DNA of 64,000 nucleotides from Aquidulcibacter paucihalophilus (GTDB lineage: Bacteria > Pseudomonadota > Alphaproteobacteria > Caulobacterales > Caulobacteraceae): positions 2,778,501 through 2,842,500 of the forward strand of contig CP127384.1 in the NCBI GenBank assembly GCA_030285985.1, in the 5' to 3' direction. The notes below the pieces were generated by a model. The model worked only from the letters and a program-made list of their open reading frames with translations, was not told where the DNA came from and did not search any database. Position 1 is the first letter of the stretch. The number at the start of each line of letters is the position of its first letter. Shown here one piece after another: positions 45,985 to 53,561 of the stretch. Made by a program: the position numbers and the translations under genes.

Positions 45985-46503
45985 TCAGCCGTGCTTCTCG
46001 ACATAGGCCTCGGGGTCCTTGTTTACCGGCTTCACGCCCGTGATGTGCTCGGCCTCGAAGGCGGCGAATTTCACCGCAAGGTCATGGCGGCTCTCAAGCG
46101 ATGCGTTCAGCCGGAAGTCCGTCAGTCCCTGCCGTTCTTCCTCGCCCATATGTTTTGAGTTGACGACGTTGGCCTTGCCGACGGCCTCGACCCAGGCCTT
46201 CGTCCCGACCTTGTGCTTGCCCACGGCCGCCACGGCGTCACGCAGCTTGTTGTGATCCTCGATGGCGTCGATCGTCTCCGGCCCGGCGTCGTTTCCCTCG
46301 GCGTCATTGGCCGCCTCGCCGACCTTCATCAGCTCCGGATAGAAGAACCGCTCCTCGGCCTCGGCATGCACATCGAGGAAGGCCGACAGCCGACCCCAGA
46401 CCTTGGTCAGGGCGTCCGTATCCTTCGGATCAATCTGCTCGAGGATGGCGAACAGCCGCCGCTGCTCCGCATGGTCATCGAGAATAAGCTGGGTGATGTC
46501 AAT
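45985..46503 (-). CDS. Hemerythrin-domain protein without a canonical start
   Basis: The four-helix hemerythrin fold is visible: helix A with DITQLILDDHAEQRRLFAIL, helix B with VHAEAEERFFYPELMKVG, helix C with IEDHNKLRDAV and helix D around SLESRHDLAVKFAAFEAEH. These His and Glu residues would bind a di-iron site for O2 or iron sensing. In this frame no ATG, GTG or TTG occurs between the upstream stop (46534-46536) and the GTG at 46371, which lies after helix A. Homologues, as I recall them, start with Met where this sequence has ATT (46501-46503), so ATT may be the start; otherwise translation from GTG gives 128 residues lacking one ligand helix. Confidence 0.7.
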   Translation of the reverse strand: MDITQLILDDHAEQRRLFAILEQIDPKDTDALTKVWGRLSAFLDVHAEAEERFFYPELMKVGEAANDAEGNDAGPETIDAIEDHNKLRDAVAAVGKHKVGTKAWVEAVGKANVVNSKHMGEEERQGLTDFRLNASLESRHDLAVKFAAFEAEHITGVKPVNKDPEAYVEKHG

Positions 46504-46550
46504 CGGGGTCGGTCCGCGGTTGGAAGTCGTTGGCTAACCCCGGCGCAGCG

Positions 46551-47114
46551 TCACGGTTCCTGTGGCGGGCGGAAACGGACGGTGAAGGTGACGTCACTGT
46601 CCGTTGCGAACCCGTCGATACTGTAGGGCCTGACGCGTGCCTGTCGGGTCGCCGCGATCGCCGCCTCGGCGAACCCGGCGCCGGGCGGGGTTTCGCTCAG
46701 AGCCTCGCACGCCCCGAATTGCCCTGTCGCGAGGGTCTCGCACCGAAGCACCACATCGCCCTGCTCGACGCCACGGCGCATGGCCAGAACGGGGAAGACC
46801 GGCACAGGCGTCTTCACCCATGCCGGGTGTCTCACGACCTCGCCGTTCGGCCCGACGGACGACTTTGGCGGCGTCGGAACCGCAGGCTGCGCGACGGGCG
46901 GCGGAAGCGGCTCGATGATCTCCAGATCGACAGAGCGATCGTCGTAGGTGACTTCCTTCAGGGTGAAGGTCGCCCCGACAAAATACAGGGCCAGAAACAC
47001 CGCGATGACGATCAGCGCCACAATCAGCAGCGCCCGGCCTGCCCGGGAAGCCCGCCGCTTCGGCTCCGGCTGCGGCGCCTCAGGCGCGGGTGGCGCTGGG
47101 TCCCACGGCCCCAT
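46551..47114 (-). CDS. TonB C-terminal domain protein
   Basis: This 187-residue protein has a Pro-rich cytoplasmic N-terminus, a transmembrane segment (RALLIVALIVIAVFLALYFV), a linker with PLPPPVAQPAVPTPP, and a C-terminal TonB-like domain (RHPAWVKTPVPVFPVLAMRR, GVEQGDVVLRCETLATGQFG, AIAATRQARVRPYSIDGFAT). Transducers of this kind energise outer-membrane receptors through ExbBD. No exbBD lies next to it, and it is much shorter than classic TonB. It abuts yebC (stop at 47115). Confidence 0.8.
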   Translation of the reverse strand: MGPWDPAPPAPEAPQPEPKRRASRAGRALLIVALIVIAVFLALYFVGATFTLKEVTYDDRSVDLEIIEPLPPPVAQPAVPTPPKSSVGPNGEVVRHPAWVKTPVPVFPVLAMRRGVEQGDVVLRCETLATGQFGACEALSETPPGAGFAEAAIAATRQARVRPYSIDGFATDSDVTFTVRFRPPQEP

Positions 47115-47888
47115 TCAGCCCGCGTATTTCGCCAGGTCTTCGTCCGAGATGTCCTCGTTCGAATAGACGTTCTGGACGTCGTCCTCGGCGTCCAGTGCAT
47201 CGAGCAGCTTCATCAGGGTGCCGACCGCCTCACCGGTGACCGCGACCTCGTTCTGCGGACGCCAGACCAGGGCCGTGGACTTGGCGTCGCCGAGGATCTT
47301 CGACAGGGCCTCGGCCACCTCATTGAGGTCCTCGAACGTCGTCCAGATGGTGTGGCCCGGCGCGTCCTCATAGATGTCCGGCTTGACCAGATCGCTCTCG
47401 ACATCCTGGGCACCCGCCTCGATGGCGGCTTCCATGACGGCGTCCTCGCTGCCGGCCTCGGCCGGATAGATGATGCGGCCGACGCGGTTCCACATGAAGG
47501 CGACCGAGTTCATCTCGCTCAGCGCCCCGCCGTTCTTCTTGAACGCCGCGCCGATGTTGGAGGCGGCGCGATTGCGGTTGTCGGTCAGCGCCTCGACGAT
47601 GATCCCGACCCCGCCGGGGCCCCGACCCTCGTAGCGGACCTCTTCCATCATATCGACGTCGCCGCCCGCGGCCTTGTTGATCGCGCGCTGGATCACGTCC
47701 CGCGGCAGGCTTTCGGCCTTGGCGTTGTTAACCGCCAGACGCAGCCGCGGGTTCATGTTGACGTCGGGCATGCCCAGCTTGGCCGCGACCGTGATGTCGC
47801 GCGACAGTTTCGAGAACAGCTTGGACCGCTGCGCATCGGCGCGGCCCTTGCGGTGCATGATGTTCTTGTATTTCGAATGGCCGGCCAT
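47115..47888 (-). CDS. yebC: YebC/PmpR-family regulator
   Basis: This 257-residue protein begins [20 protein letters not shown], the family signature, and continues [40 protein letters not shown] and an acidic C-terminus. It belongs to the TACO1/YebC family, which acts as a translation factor relieving ribosome stalling and has also been described as a DNA-binding regulator. In many genomes it is next to ruvC, and here ruvCAB lies 3 kb away. Its leader carries a repeat also found before the thioesterase gene. Confidence 0.95.
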   Translation of the reverse strand: MAGHSKYKNIMHRKGRADAQRSKLFSKLSRDITVAAKLGMPDVNMNPRLRLAVNNAKAESLPRDVIQRAINKAAGGDVDMMEEVRYEGRGPGGVGIIVEALTDNRNRAASNIGAAFKKNGGALSEMNSVAFMWNRVGRIIYPAEAGSEDAVMEAAIEAGAQDVESDLVKPDIYEDAPGHTIWTTFEDLNEVAEALSKILGDAKSTALVWRPQNEVAVTGEAVGTLMKLLDALDAEDDVQNVYSNEDISDEDLAKYAG

Positions 47889-47894
47889 GGATTG

Positions 47895-47948
47895 GGTCTC
47901 TTGGTGTGCGCTAACGCTCGCCGCGCGGCGGCTCGCTGCTTGAGCGCG
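47895..47948 (-). repeat. Leader repeat before yebC
   Basis: On the minus strand CGCGCTCAAGCAGCGAGC is followed by a GC-rich palindromic core, CGAGCG, GCGCA and CACCAAGAGACC, ending seven bases before the yebC ATG. The same arrangement lies at 48692-48744. The sequence can fold into small hairpins (GCTC/GAGC, GCCGCC/GGCGGC type) and includes the ribosome-site region. Confidence 0.7.
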
Positions 47949-48053
47949 GTCGGAACGATCAGGCCGCGCATCTAGCCGATGGCGGCGACGGTGTCACGGT
48001 TCAGGAACCTCTGCCGCGCTACAGCTTTTCCCCAACAGCAGCCGGAGCCCCCG

Positions 48054-48254
48054 ATGACCGCCGAAGATGTTCTCTACGACGCCCAGGTCTACGCCGATGA
48101 CGACCTCAACGAGGCCGACATCGTCGAATGGTACGAGACCCGCCCCGTCACCGTCCCGACCGCGGTCGCCACCGGCGCCATCATCGGTGCCTTCGCCCTC
48201 GGCGTGCTGACTGCGGTCGGTGCCCTGGCCCTGATGGGGCGTCTGGACGACTAG
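48054..48254 (+). CDS. Small single-pass membrane protein
   Basis: This 66-residue protein starts at ATG 48054 with CGGAG upstream. An acidic N-terminal half (TAEDVLYDAQVYADDDLNEA, DIVEWYETRPVTVP) precedes one hydrophobic segment (AVATGAIIGAFALGVLTAVG, then ALALMG) and a short tail. It shares the four bases CTAG with the stop of the convergent thioesterase. It looks like a real small gene by codon use and ribosome site, but I know no function for it. Confidence 0.65.
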   Translation: MTAEDVLYDAQVYADDDLNEADIVEWYETRPVTVPTAVATGAIIGAFALGVLTAVGALALMGRLDD

Positions 48255-48688
48255 GTCTTCAGGCTCTCCAGGAAGCCCCGCATCTTGTCGTCCACCGGCA
48301 CGGGCCGCTTGGAGTCGCGGTCCACATAGACGTGGACGAAATAGCCCACCGCCGCCGCCTCCTGCTCCTTGTTACGGAACAGGCCGATCTCGTAGCGGAC
48401 CGAGGAGGTGCCGACGTGCGCCACCCTCACGCCCGCCTCGATCTCGTCCGGGAAGGCTGTCGGCGAGAAATAGCGGCAGCCCGTCTCGACGACCAGGCCG
48501 ATGGTCTTGCCCTGGTGGATGTCGATGATGCCGTTGACGACCAGCAGCCGGTTCACCGCCGTGTCGAACCACGAATAATAGACGACGTTGTTCACATGGC
48601 CGTAGACGTCATTGTCCATCCAGCGCGTGGATATGGCCTGGAACCGGCGATAGTCGCCGCGCTTCGTCCGTTCGATCGTGCCGGTCAT
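48251..48688 (-). CDS. Hotdog-fold acyl-CoA thioesterase
   Basis: This 145-residue protein has the 4HBT signature RWMDNDVYGHVNNVVYYSWF with the active-site Asp and His. It continues VETGCRYFSPTAFPDEIEAG and SSVRYEIGLFRNKEQEAAAV. It likely hydrolyses acyl-CoA thioesters; the chain is unknown. AGGGAG five bases before the ATG is a strong ribosome site and lies at the end of a repeat shared with the yebC leader. Confidence 0.88.
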   Translation of the reverse strand: MTGTIERTKRGDYRRFQAISTRWMDNDVYGHVNNVVYYSWFDTAVNRLLVVNGIIDIHQGKTIGLVVETGCRYFSPTAFPDEIEAGVRVAHVGTSSVRYEIGLFRNKEQEAAAVGYFVHVYVDRDSKRPVPVDDKMRGFLESLKT

Positions 48689-48691
48689 GAA

Positions 48692-48744
48692 GTCTCCCTT
48701 GGTGCGCTGGCGCTCGCGACGCGGTCGCTCGCTGCTTGAGCGCG
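48692..48744 (-). repeat. Leader repeat before the thioesterase gene
   Basis: This is the second copy of the 47895-47948 element in the same orientation: CGCGCTCAAGCAGCGAGC, core, CGAGCGCCAGCGCACCAAGG, then GAGAC. About 46 of 52 positions agree by eye, with two bases missing near the end. It ends four bases before the ATG and includes the ribosome site. Confidence 0.7.
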
Positions 48745-48824
48745 AGTTGATTCCGCGCGTCTCGGCGCGCTTGTTCTCAGCCTTGGGCTTGGCGGACGCG
48801 GCGTCAAGCGCCTAGCCTGCCCTT

Positions 48825-49949
48825 ATGCAGACCACTGCCGCCGTTCTCCGGGCCATGGGCGCCGCCCGCCCCTATGCCGCCAGCCGGCCGCTGTCGCTCG
48901 AGACGGTGACGCTCGATCCGCCCGGCCGCGACGAGGTGCGGGTCGCGATCAAGGCCGCCGGCCTGTGCCACTCCGATCTCAGCGTCATCAACGGCGACCG
49001 GCCCCGGCCCCTGCCCATGGCGCTCGGCCATGAAGCCGCCGGCGTCGTCGAGGCGCTGGGCCCCGGGGTCACGGACCTCCAGGTCGGCGACCATGTCGTC
49101 ATGGTCTTCATGCCGTCCTGCGGCCATTGCGATCCCTGCGCCGGCGGCCGCCCCGCCCTGTGCGAGCCGGGTGCGGCGGCCAACGGCAAGGGCGAGCTGC
49201 TGGCCGGCGGACGGCGCCTCCATGATGCGGCGGGCGCGCTCAATCATCATCTCGGCTGCTCCGCCTTCGCGGCCCATGCCGTGGTCTCGCGGCGCTCGCT
49301 GGTGAAGGTCGACCGCGATCTGCCGTTCGAGCACGCCGCCCTGTTCGGCTGCGCGGTGCTGACCGGCGTCGGCGCGGTCGTGAACACGGCGCAGGTCCGG
49401 GCCGGCCAGTCGGTGGCCGTCGTCGGCCTCGGCGGCGTCGGCCTGTCCTCGGTGCTCGGCGCGCTGGCGGCGGGGGCCAGCCCTGTGATCGCCGTGGACC
49501 TCAGCGAGGACAAGCTGGCCCTCGCCCGCTCCCTCGGCCCGGTCCAGACCGTCAACGCCGCCGCTCCCGACGCCATCGAACAGGTCCGCGCCCTGACCGG
49601 CGGCGGGGCCGATTTCGTGTTCGAGATGGCCGGCTCCGTCGCGGCGCTGGAGGCAGCCTGGCGGATGACGCGGCGCGGCGGGACCACGATCACGGCCGGC
49701 CTGCCCCCGCCCGAGGCGGCGCTGGCGGTCAACATCGTCCAGCTGGTCGCCGAGGAGCGCACCCTCAAGGGCAGCTATATCGGCACCTGCGTCCCCGCCC
49801 GCGACATCCCCCGCTACGTCGCCCTGTTCCGGCAGGGGCGGCTGCCGGTCGATCGGCTGCTCAGCGGCACCATCCCCCTCGCCGACATCAACGCCGCCTT
49901 CGACGATCTGGCCGAGGGCCGGACCGTCCGCACCGTCATCACCTTCTGA
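48825..49949 (+). CDS. Zinc-dependent alcohol dehydrogenase, MDR family
   Basis: This 374-residue enzyme has the catalytic-zinc region AAGLCHSDLSVINGDRPRPL and LGHEAAGVVEALGPGV, four structural-zinc Cys in MPSCGHCDPCAGGRPALC, and the nucleotide-binding motif VAVVGLGGVGLSSVLGALAA. It resembles class III-related alcohol or formaldehyde dehydrogenases, but it lacks a glutathione-pathway neighbour, so the substrate is not assigned. It ends 10 bp before the convergent NYN gene. Confidence 0.88.
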   Translation: MQTTAAVLRAMGAARPYAASRPLSLETVTLDPPGRDEVRVAIKAAGLCHSDLSVINGDRPRPLPMALGHEAAGVVEALGPGVTDLQVGDHVVMVFMPSCGHCDPCAGGRPALCEPGAAANGKGELLAGGRRLHDAAGALNHHLGCSAFAAHAVVSRRSLVKVDRDLPFEHAALFGCAVLTGVGAVVNTAQVRAGQSVAVVGLGGVGLSSVLGALAAGASPVIAVDLSEDKLALARSLGPVQTVNAAAPDAIEQVRALTGGGADFVFEMAGSVAALEAAWRMTRRGGTTITAGLPPPEAALAVNIVQLVAEERTLKGSYIGTCVPARDIPRYVALFRQGRLPVDRLLSGTIPLADINAAFDDLAEGRTVRTVITF

Positions 49950-49959
49950 CTCCTCCCCT

Positions 49960-50718
49960 TCAGGCCTTGTCGCGGATCCGCATGGCCCCGCCGGCGGCGC
50001 CCGTCTGCACCTCGAACCGCCCCGTCCCGCGGATCAGGTCCGACAGTTTGGCGTGGCCATAGGTACGCTGGTCGAAGTCCGGATAGGCGTTGCGCAGCCG
50101 GTCACCGAGGCCGCTGACCGTGACCCAGCCGTCGCCGTCCTCGTCCATGTCGGCGATCACCGTGGCGATCAGGCGCGCCGCCTCGACCGGCTTGCGCTTG
50201 CCCGGAGCCTCCGGCGCGGCCGTGGCCGGCGCCCGCCCCCCGCCCGCCGCCGGCGCCACGCTCTCGACGGGCTGGCCGATCAGGTTCTCGGTGTAGATGA
50301 AGCGGGTGCAGGCCTGGCGGAAACTCTCCGGCGTCTTGCGCTCGCCGAAGCCATAGACATCGACCCCCTCCTCGCGGATGCGCGACGCCAGCCGGGTGAA
50401 GTCGGCGTCGGAGGAGACGAGGCAGAAGCCGTCGAACCGGCCCGAGTGCAGCAGGTCCATGCCGTCGATGACGAGGGCGATGTCGCCCGAATTCTTGCCC
50501 TTGGTATTGGCGAAATTCTGCTGCGGCTGGATGGCGTAGCGGGCCAGCACCTTCGTCCAGCCGCCCAGCTGGGCCGAGGCGAAATCGCCATAGATGCGCC
50601 GCGCCGAGGCCTCGCCCAGGGTGGCGATCTCGGTGAACAGGGCCTCGGCGATGCGGGCCGAGGCGTTCTCGGCGTCGATCAGCACGGCGAGGCGGGGGGC
50701 TTTGGAGACGACGGTCAT
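49960..50718 (-). CDS. NYN-domain (LabA/PIN-like) protein with C-terminal OST-HTH/LOTUS domain
   Basis: This 252-residue protein has an N-terminal NYN nuclease-like domain (about 5-150) with the acidic residues in LAVLIDAENASARIAEALF, KNSGDIALVIDGMDLL and CLVSSDADFTRLASRIREEG. A Pro/Ala-rich linker and a LOTUS domain (RLIATVIADMDEDGDGWVTV, GLGDRLRNAYPDFDQRTYGH, KLSDLIRGTGRFEV) follow. LOTUS domains bind RNA (G-rich or structured) and NYN proteins cleave RNA, so an RNA-processing role is inferred. The leader carries seven 7-bp tandem repeats. Start at 50718 is taken because the upstream frame only translates the repeats. Confidence 0.85.
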   Translation of the reverse strand: MTVVSKAPRLAVLIDAENASARIAEALFTEIATLGEASARRIYGDFASAQLGGWTKVLARYAIQPQQNFANTKGKNSGDIALVIDGMDLLHSGRFDGFCLVSSDADFTRLASRIREEGVDVYGFGERKTPESFRQACTRFIYTENLIGQPVESVAPAAGGGRAPATAAPEAPGKRKPVEAARLIATVIADMDEDGDGWVTVSGLGDRLRNAYPDFDQRTYGHAKLSDLIRGTGRFEVQTGAAGGAMRIRDKA

Positions 50719-50732
50719 GGGGGGCCTTGGGG

Positions 50733-50781
50733 GCGAGGGGCGAGGGATGAGGGATGAGGGATGAGGGAGGAGGGATGAGGG
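50733..50781. repeat. Seven tandem 7-bp units (consensus ATGAGGG)
   Basis: The units are GCGAGGG twice, ATGAGGG three times, AGGAGGG and ATGAGGG, without interruption, 49 bp in all. They lie 15 bp upstream of the NYN-LOTUS start on the minus strand (read there as CCCTCAT) and 77 bp before the plus-strand hypothetical gene. Unit-number changes would alter spacing in either leader. Confidence 0.85.
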
Positions 50782-50857
50782 GGCACGTGTCGGCCCCGGC
50801 GACGGGCGGGTCAACGTGCGGATGCGGGCGGCGGCGGGATGGGGTAGAGACGGCGGC

Positions 50858-51295
50858 ATGACCCAAGCCCTCCGCCGCCTGCTCGACCTGCCCGGTATCG
50901 ATGATCTGGAGCTGAAGGCGCTGATGAAGCCGCGCGCCGCCGATCCGGACGAACTGTATGAGTTCCCCGAGATCGCCGAGGCCATCGACGCCGCCGCCCG
51001 CGCCGCCTTCGGCCTGACCCCGGACGAGGCCGCCGCCGTCGCCCGCCCCGCCGACTGGGACGCGATTGAACGCCTCGACCCCGCCGACATGGCCGAGGCC
51101 TTCGCCGCCGAGGGCTGGGACGTCATGGACGCGCGCCGCAAGCCCCTGCGCATGCTGGCCCACTGGGCCCTGCCCCTGGCGCTGTCGATGCGCGGCGTCG
51201 CCGGCGCCCTGCCCTTCCACGCCGAGCCCGACCAGCCGGTGACGGACTGGGGCTCGAACCTGAAGGCCGAGGCGACGCGGTTCCGGAAGCGCTAG
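50858..51295 (+). CDS. Hypothetical protein
   Basis: I do not recognise this 145-residue protein (start ATG 50858). It is acidic and helical (LLDLPGIDDLELKALMKPRA, FPEIAEAIDAAARAAFGLTP, WDAIERLDPADMAEAFAAEG) with a more basic end that includes a weak hydrophobic stretch (MLAHWALPLALSMRGVAGAL). Codon use fits the surrounding genes. It is divergent from the NYN gene and converges with the HTH-containing gene. Confidence 0.6.
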   Translation: MTQALRRLLDLPGIDDLELKALMKPRAADPDELYEFPEIAEAIDAAARAAFGLTPDEAAAVARPADWDAIERLDPADMAEAFAAEGWDVMDARRKPLRMLAHWALPLALSMRGVAGALPFHAEPDQPVTDWGSNLKAEATRFRKR

Positions 51296-51300
51296 AGGGA

Positions 51301-52125
51301 TCACATCCCCACCTTCCACGGATCGCCCGGCGGCGGGCTGGGCGTAACGGTGACGTCCTCCAGTTCCGCCGTGGCCGCCAGCAGCCAGTCCCGCGTCCCG
51401 GCCATGGCGTCGAAGCTGGATTGCGACACTGTGATCTCGCCACCCAGATCTCGGATCTGACGCTCCGCCGCGTGGATACGCCGGACCATGGCCATGTGGT
51501 GGTGGGTCTGGGTCTGACGCACCTCGGACAGCCGCTGCTGGTAGGCTTCCTTGATGGCCCGGTCCGGATCGTCGACCCGGTCGGGATTCAGCGCCAGCCG
51601 CCGCGCCGCCACGCCGTGGTCATCGGCCAGTACCTCGAAGATCAGGCCGAGATCCATAGTCTCGATCGTCTGCCCCCCGCCCCGCGCCCGCTCGCCTAGC
51701 CGCGCATAGCTCTCGGCCAGCCCGGCCAGCGCCTTCGCCTCATTCCACAGCCGCCCCTTCATCGCCCGCCCCGACGCCAGCGTCGCCGCCCGCGCGAGGG
51801 CGGCGGGGTCAGAGGCCTCGGGATCGTCGACGGGGGCGGGGGCGAAGAGGGTCTTCAGCGCGCGCTGCTCGCGCCTCGCAGGCTCAGCCCGAACGGCCTC
51901 CGCCGCCTCTACGGCCTTGGCATGCTCCCTCGCCAGCTGGTCGCCGTTGCGCTTCTTGCTCCAGCCTGCGCGCCCGGCCTGATAATAGACGGACCCCGGC
52001 GACACCTTCCATTTGACCGCCAGTTCCCGCGCCGTCGCGCCGCTGCGATAGGCCTCAACTACCTCCGCCCAGGTTTCCTTGCTCAGGTGGTAGTGACACG
52101 GGACGACGGGAGGACGACTGGGCAT
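51301..52125 (-). CDS. Hypothetical protein with N-terminal HTH-like segment
   Basis: This 274-residue protein starts at ATG 52125, without a clear ribosome site. Residues about 12-50 (HLSKETWAEVVEAYRSGATA, RELAVKWKVSPGSVYYQAGR) look like a homeodomain-like helix-turn-helix, as in small terminase or resolvase subunits. The rest is helical and charged, with KRNGDQLAREHAKAVEAAEA and AIKEAYQQRLSEVRQTQTHH as likely coiled coils. No phage genes lie nearby, so a terminase origin is only a possibility. Confidence 0.6.
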   Translation of the reverse strand: MPSRPPVVPCHYHLSKETWAEVVEAYRSGATARELAVKWKVSPGSVYYQAGRAGWSKKRNGDQLAREHAKAVEAAEAVRAEPARREQRALKTLFAPAPVDDPEASDPAALARAATLASGRAMKGRLWNEAKALAGLAESYARLGERARGGGQTIETMDLGLIFEVLADDHGVAARRLALNPDRVDDPDRAIKEAYQQRLSEVRQTQTHHHMAMVRRIHAAERQIRDLGGEITVSQSSFDAMAGTRDWLLAATAELEDVTVTPSPPPGDPWKVGM

Positions 52126-52240
52126 GACGGAGAGTCTACGTCGCCCCGAAGGACTGCGAGGCTGAAACCCGGAAATGCCCGTGGGGGTTGGAAACGGAGT
52201 GTCGGAATCGGCCTTCGCCGGTGACCGCGCTCCCCTCCCT

Positions 52241-52422
52241 TTCGTCATTCCGGGCGAAGAGATGCGCAGCGTCTCGAAGACCCGGAACCCAGCGGCGCGC
52301 GCGAGCGCGAACCTGTCGAGAGCACCAACGGCCACCAGCATGCCCGAACAGATCGCCTTCGGCACCGCTGGGTCCTCCGGTCTGCGCCGCGAAGACGCGG
52401 CTTGCCGCAGGATGACGATAGC
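52241..52422. repeat. Palindromic intergenic element, copy 2
   Basis: This copy is 182 bp long, in the same orientation as copy 1. The left end is TTCGTCATTCCGGGCGAAGA and the right end CCGCAGGATGACGATAGC, so the terminal repeats have diverged. The inner CCCAGCGGCGCGCGCGAGC and GATCGCCTTCGGCACCGCTG mark the family. It occupies part of the 455-bp gap between the HTH-containing gene and the HNH gene. Confidence 0.82.
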
Positions 52423-52580
52423 GGGGGATGCAGCAGTCACCCCTCGCCTCTCCCATCGGACGAGGAGGCCTGGCAAATGGCCGGCGCGTGTGCCTAACCT
52501 CCGGTAGGTGGAGGGGCCGTGACTTACCAATCGGAGATAGGAAGCGTTGGCGTTTGCCCGACGAGAAGTCGGCGTCCGGC
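52423..52580. other. Gene-free stretch before the HNH endonuclease
   Basis: The 115 bp left of repeat copy 2 show nothing distinct. These 158 bp to its right begin with a fragment like other intergenic repeats (CCCCTCGCCTCTCCCATCGG) and contain AATCGGAGATAGGAAGC. The HNH frame is open through most of it, and a TTG at 52554 could be an alternative start. No clear promoter was found. Confidence 0.4.
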
Positions 52581-53561
52581 ATGAGCGCGCTTTCTGAGCG
52601 GCTTGCTACCCTTCCGCCCGAGCACCAACAGGCGCTCCAATGGTTCTGGGATAGACAAGGCGACTTGATCGGTTGGCCGGAACCCCTCAACGGCCTGTAC
52701 TTGGTCAACCGGCCGAAGGGCATTCACAAGCCAAAGGGGTGGATCCACGCTCTCAGTGTTCGGCAGGCTCTGAAAGGGCCGTACGCCGACCGGCCGCCAG
52801 AGGGCTCGTTCAACACCTCTTGGAGCTACGACTATTTCCAAGAGGGGCAGGACCCGGCTACGCGCGACAATCACGCCACCAATCGCGGCTTGATGGCTTG
52901 CTGGACAGACAACATCCCGGTTGCCGTCTTGATTCAGGAAAAGTCAAAGCCCGGAGTGCGTTACCGCGTTTGGGGGCTGGCAAGGGTAGACAACTGGACC
53001 AACGGGCACTTCAAACTTGAGGGCTACAATCCTGCAGGCGAACTCGGGAACGTTTCGCCCGCGAACGGCGTGGATATCGAATACGATATCCCGGGTCACA
53101 CACCCGTCGCGATCGCTGAGCCCTATGAACCGTTCAGTACCGATGACGCACGCAAGCGCATTCACGCCCAGATCGTCGCGCGCCAGGGCGGTGCGAAATT
53201 CCGTTCGAGTGCGCTCAAGACGTTTCAGGGCCGCTGCGCGATTTCTGGGTGCGACGTCCCTGCTGTACTCGAGGCTGCGCACATCGTTCCTTATCGCGGA
53301 AGGCAGACAAATTCCGACGACAACGCTTTGTTGTTGCGCGCCGACCTGCACACACTTTTCGATCGACTACTGCTGTTCGTGGACCCAGTGACCCTAGTTA
53401 TAACCCTCGCCGATGAGCTGGCTTCGAGCGAATATGCGATGTTCGCAGACAAGCCCCTTAGCCTTCCGCTTGGTGTGGATCCCAAGACGATCGGCCTTCG
53501 TCTTGGGGAAAGAGTTGAAGCCCTAAAGGTAGCCAAATCTGGAACTGGCTCTCCCGGCTAG
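52581..53561 (+). CDS. HNH endonuclease with N-terminal SRA/PUA-like region, putative type IV restriction enzyme
   Basis: This 326-residue protein has a C-terminal HNH_2 nuclease domain (about 205-290): GRCAISGCDVPAVLEAAHIV, then NALLLRADLHTLFDRL with the His/Asn/His set. The N-terminal 190 residues (KGIHKPKGWIHALSVRQALK, SFNTSWSYDYFQEGQDPATR, NRGLMACWTDNIPVAVLIQE) show the pattern of SRA-like modules that precede HNH domains in McrA-type enzymes, which cut modified DNA; that reading is inference. Base composition is clearly lower in GC than the surroundings, suggesting acquisition. ATG 52581 is used, without a clear ribosome site. No methyltransferase is near, as expected for type IV. Confidence 0.75.
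   Translation: MSALSERLATLPPEHQQALQWFWDRQGDLIGWPEPLNGLYLVNRPKGIHKPKGWIHALSVRQALKGPYADRPPEGSFNTSWSYDYFQEGQDPATRDNHATNRGLMACWTDNIPVAVLIQEKSKPGVRYRVWGLARVDNWTNGHFKLEGYNPAGELGNVSPANGVDIEYDIPGHTPVAIAEPYEPFSTDDARKRIHAQIVARQGGAKFRSSALKTFQGRCAISGCDVPAVLEAAHIVPYRGRQTNSDDNALLLRADLHTLFDRLLLFVDPVTLVITLADELASSEYAMFADKPLSLPLGVDPKTIGLRLGERVEALKVAKSGTGSPG

Noticed and set aside
51301..52125. Calling the HTH-containing hypothetical a phage terminase small subunit.
   Set aside because: Only the N-terminal helix-turn-helix is suggestive; no large terminase, portal or capsid gene is near.
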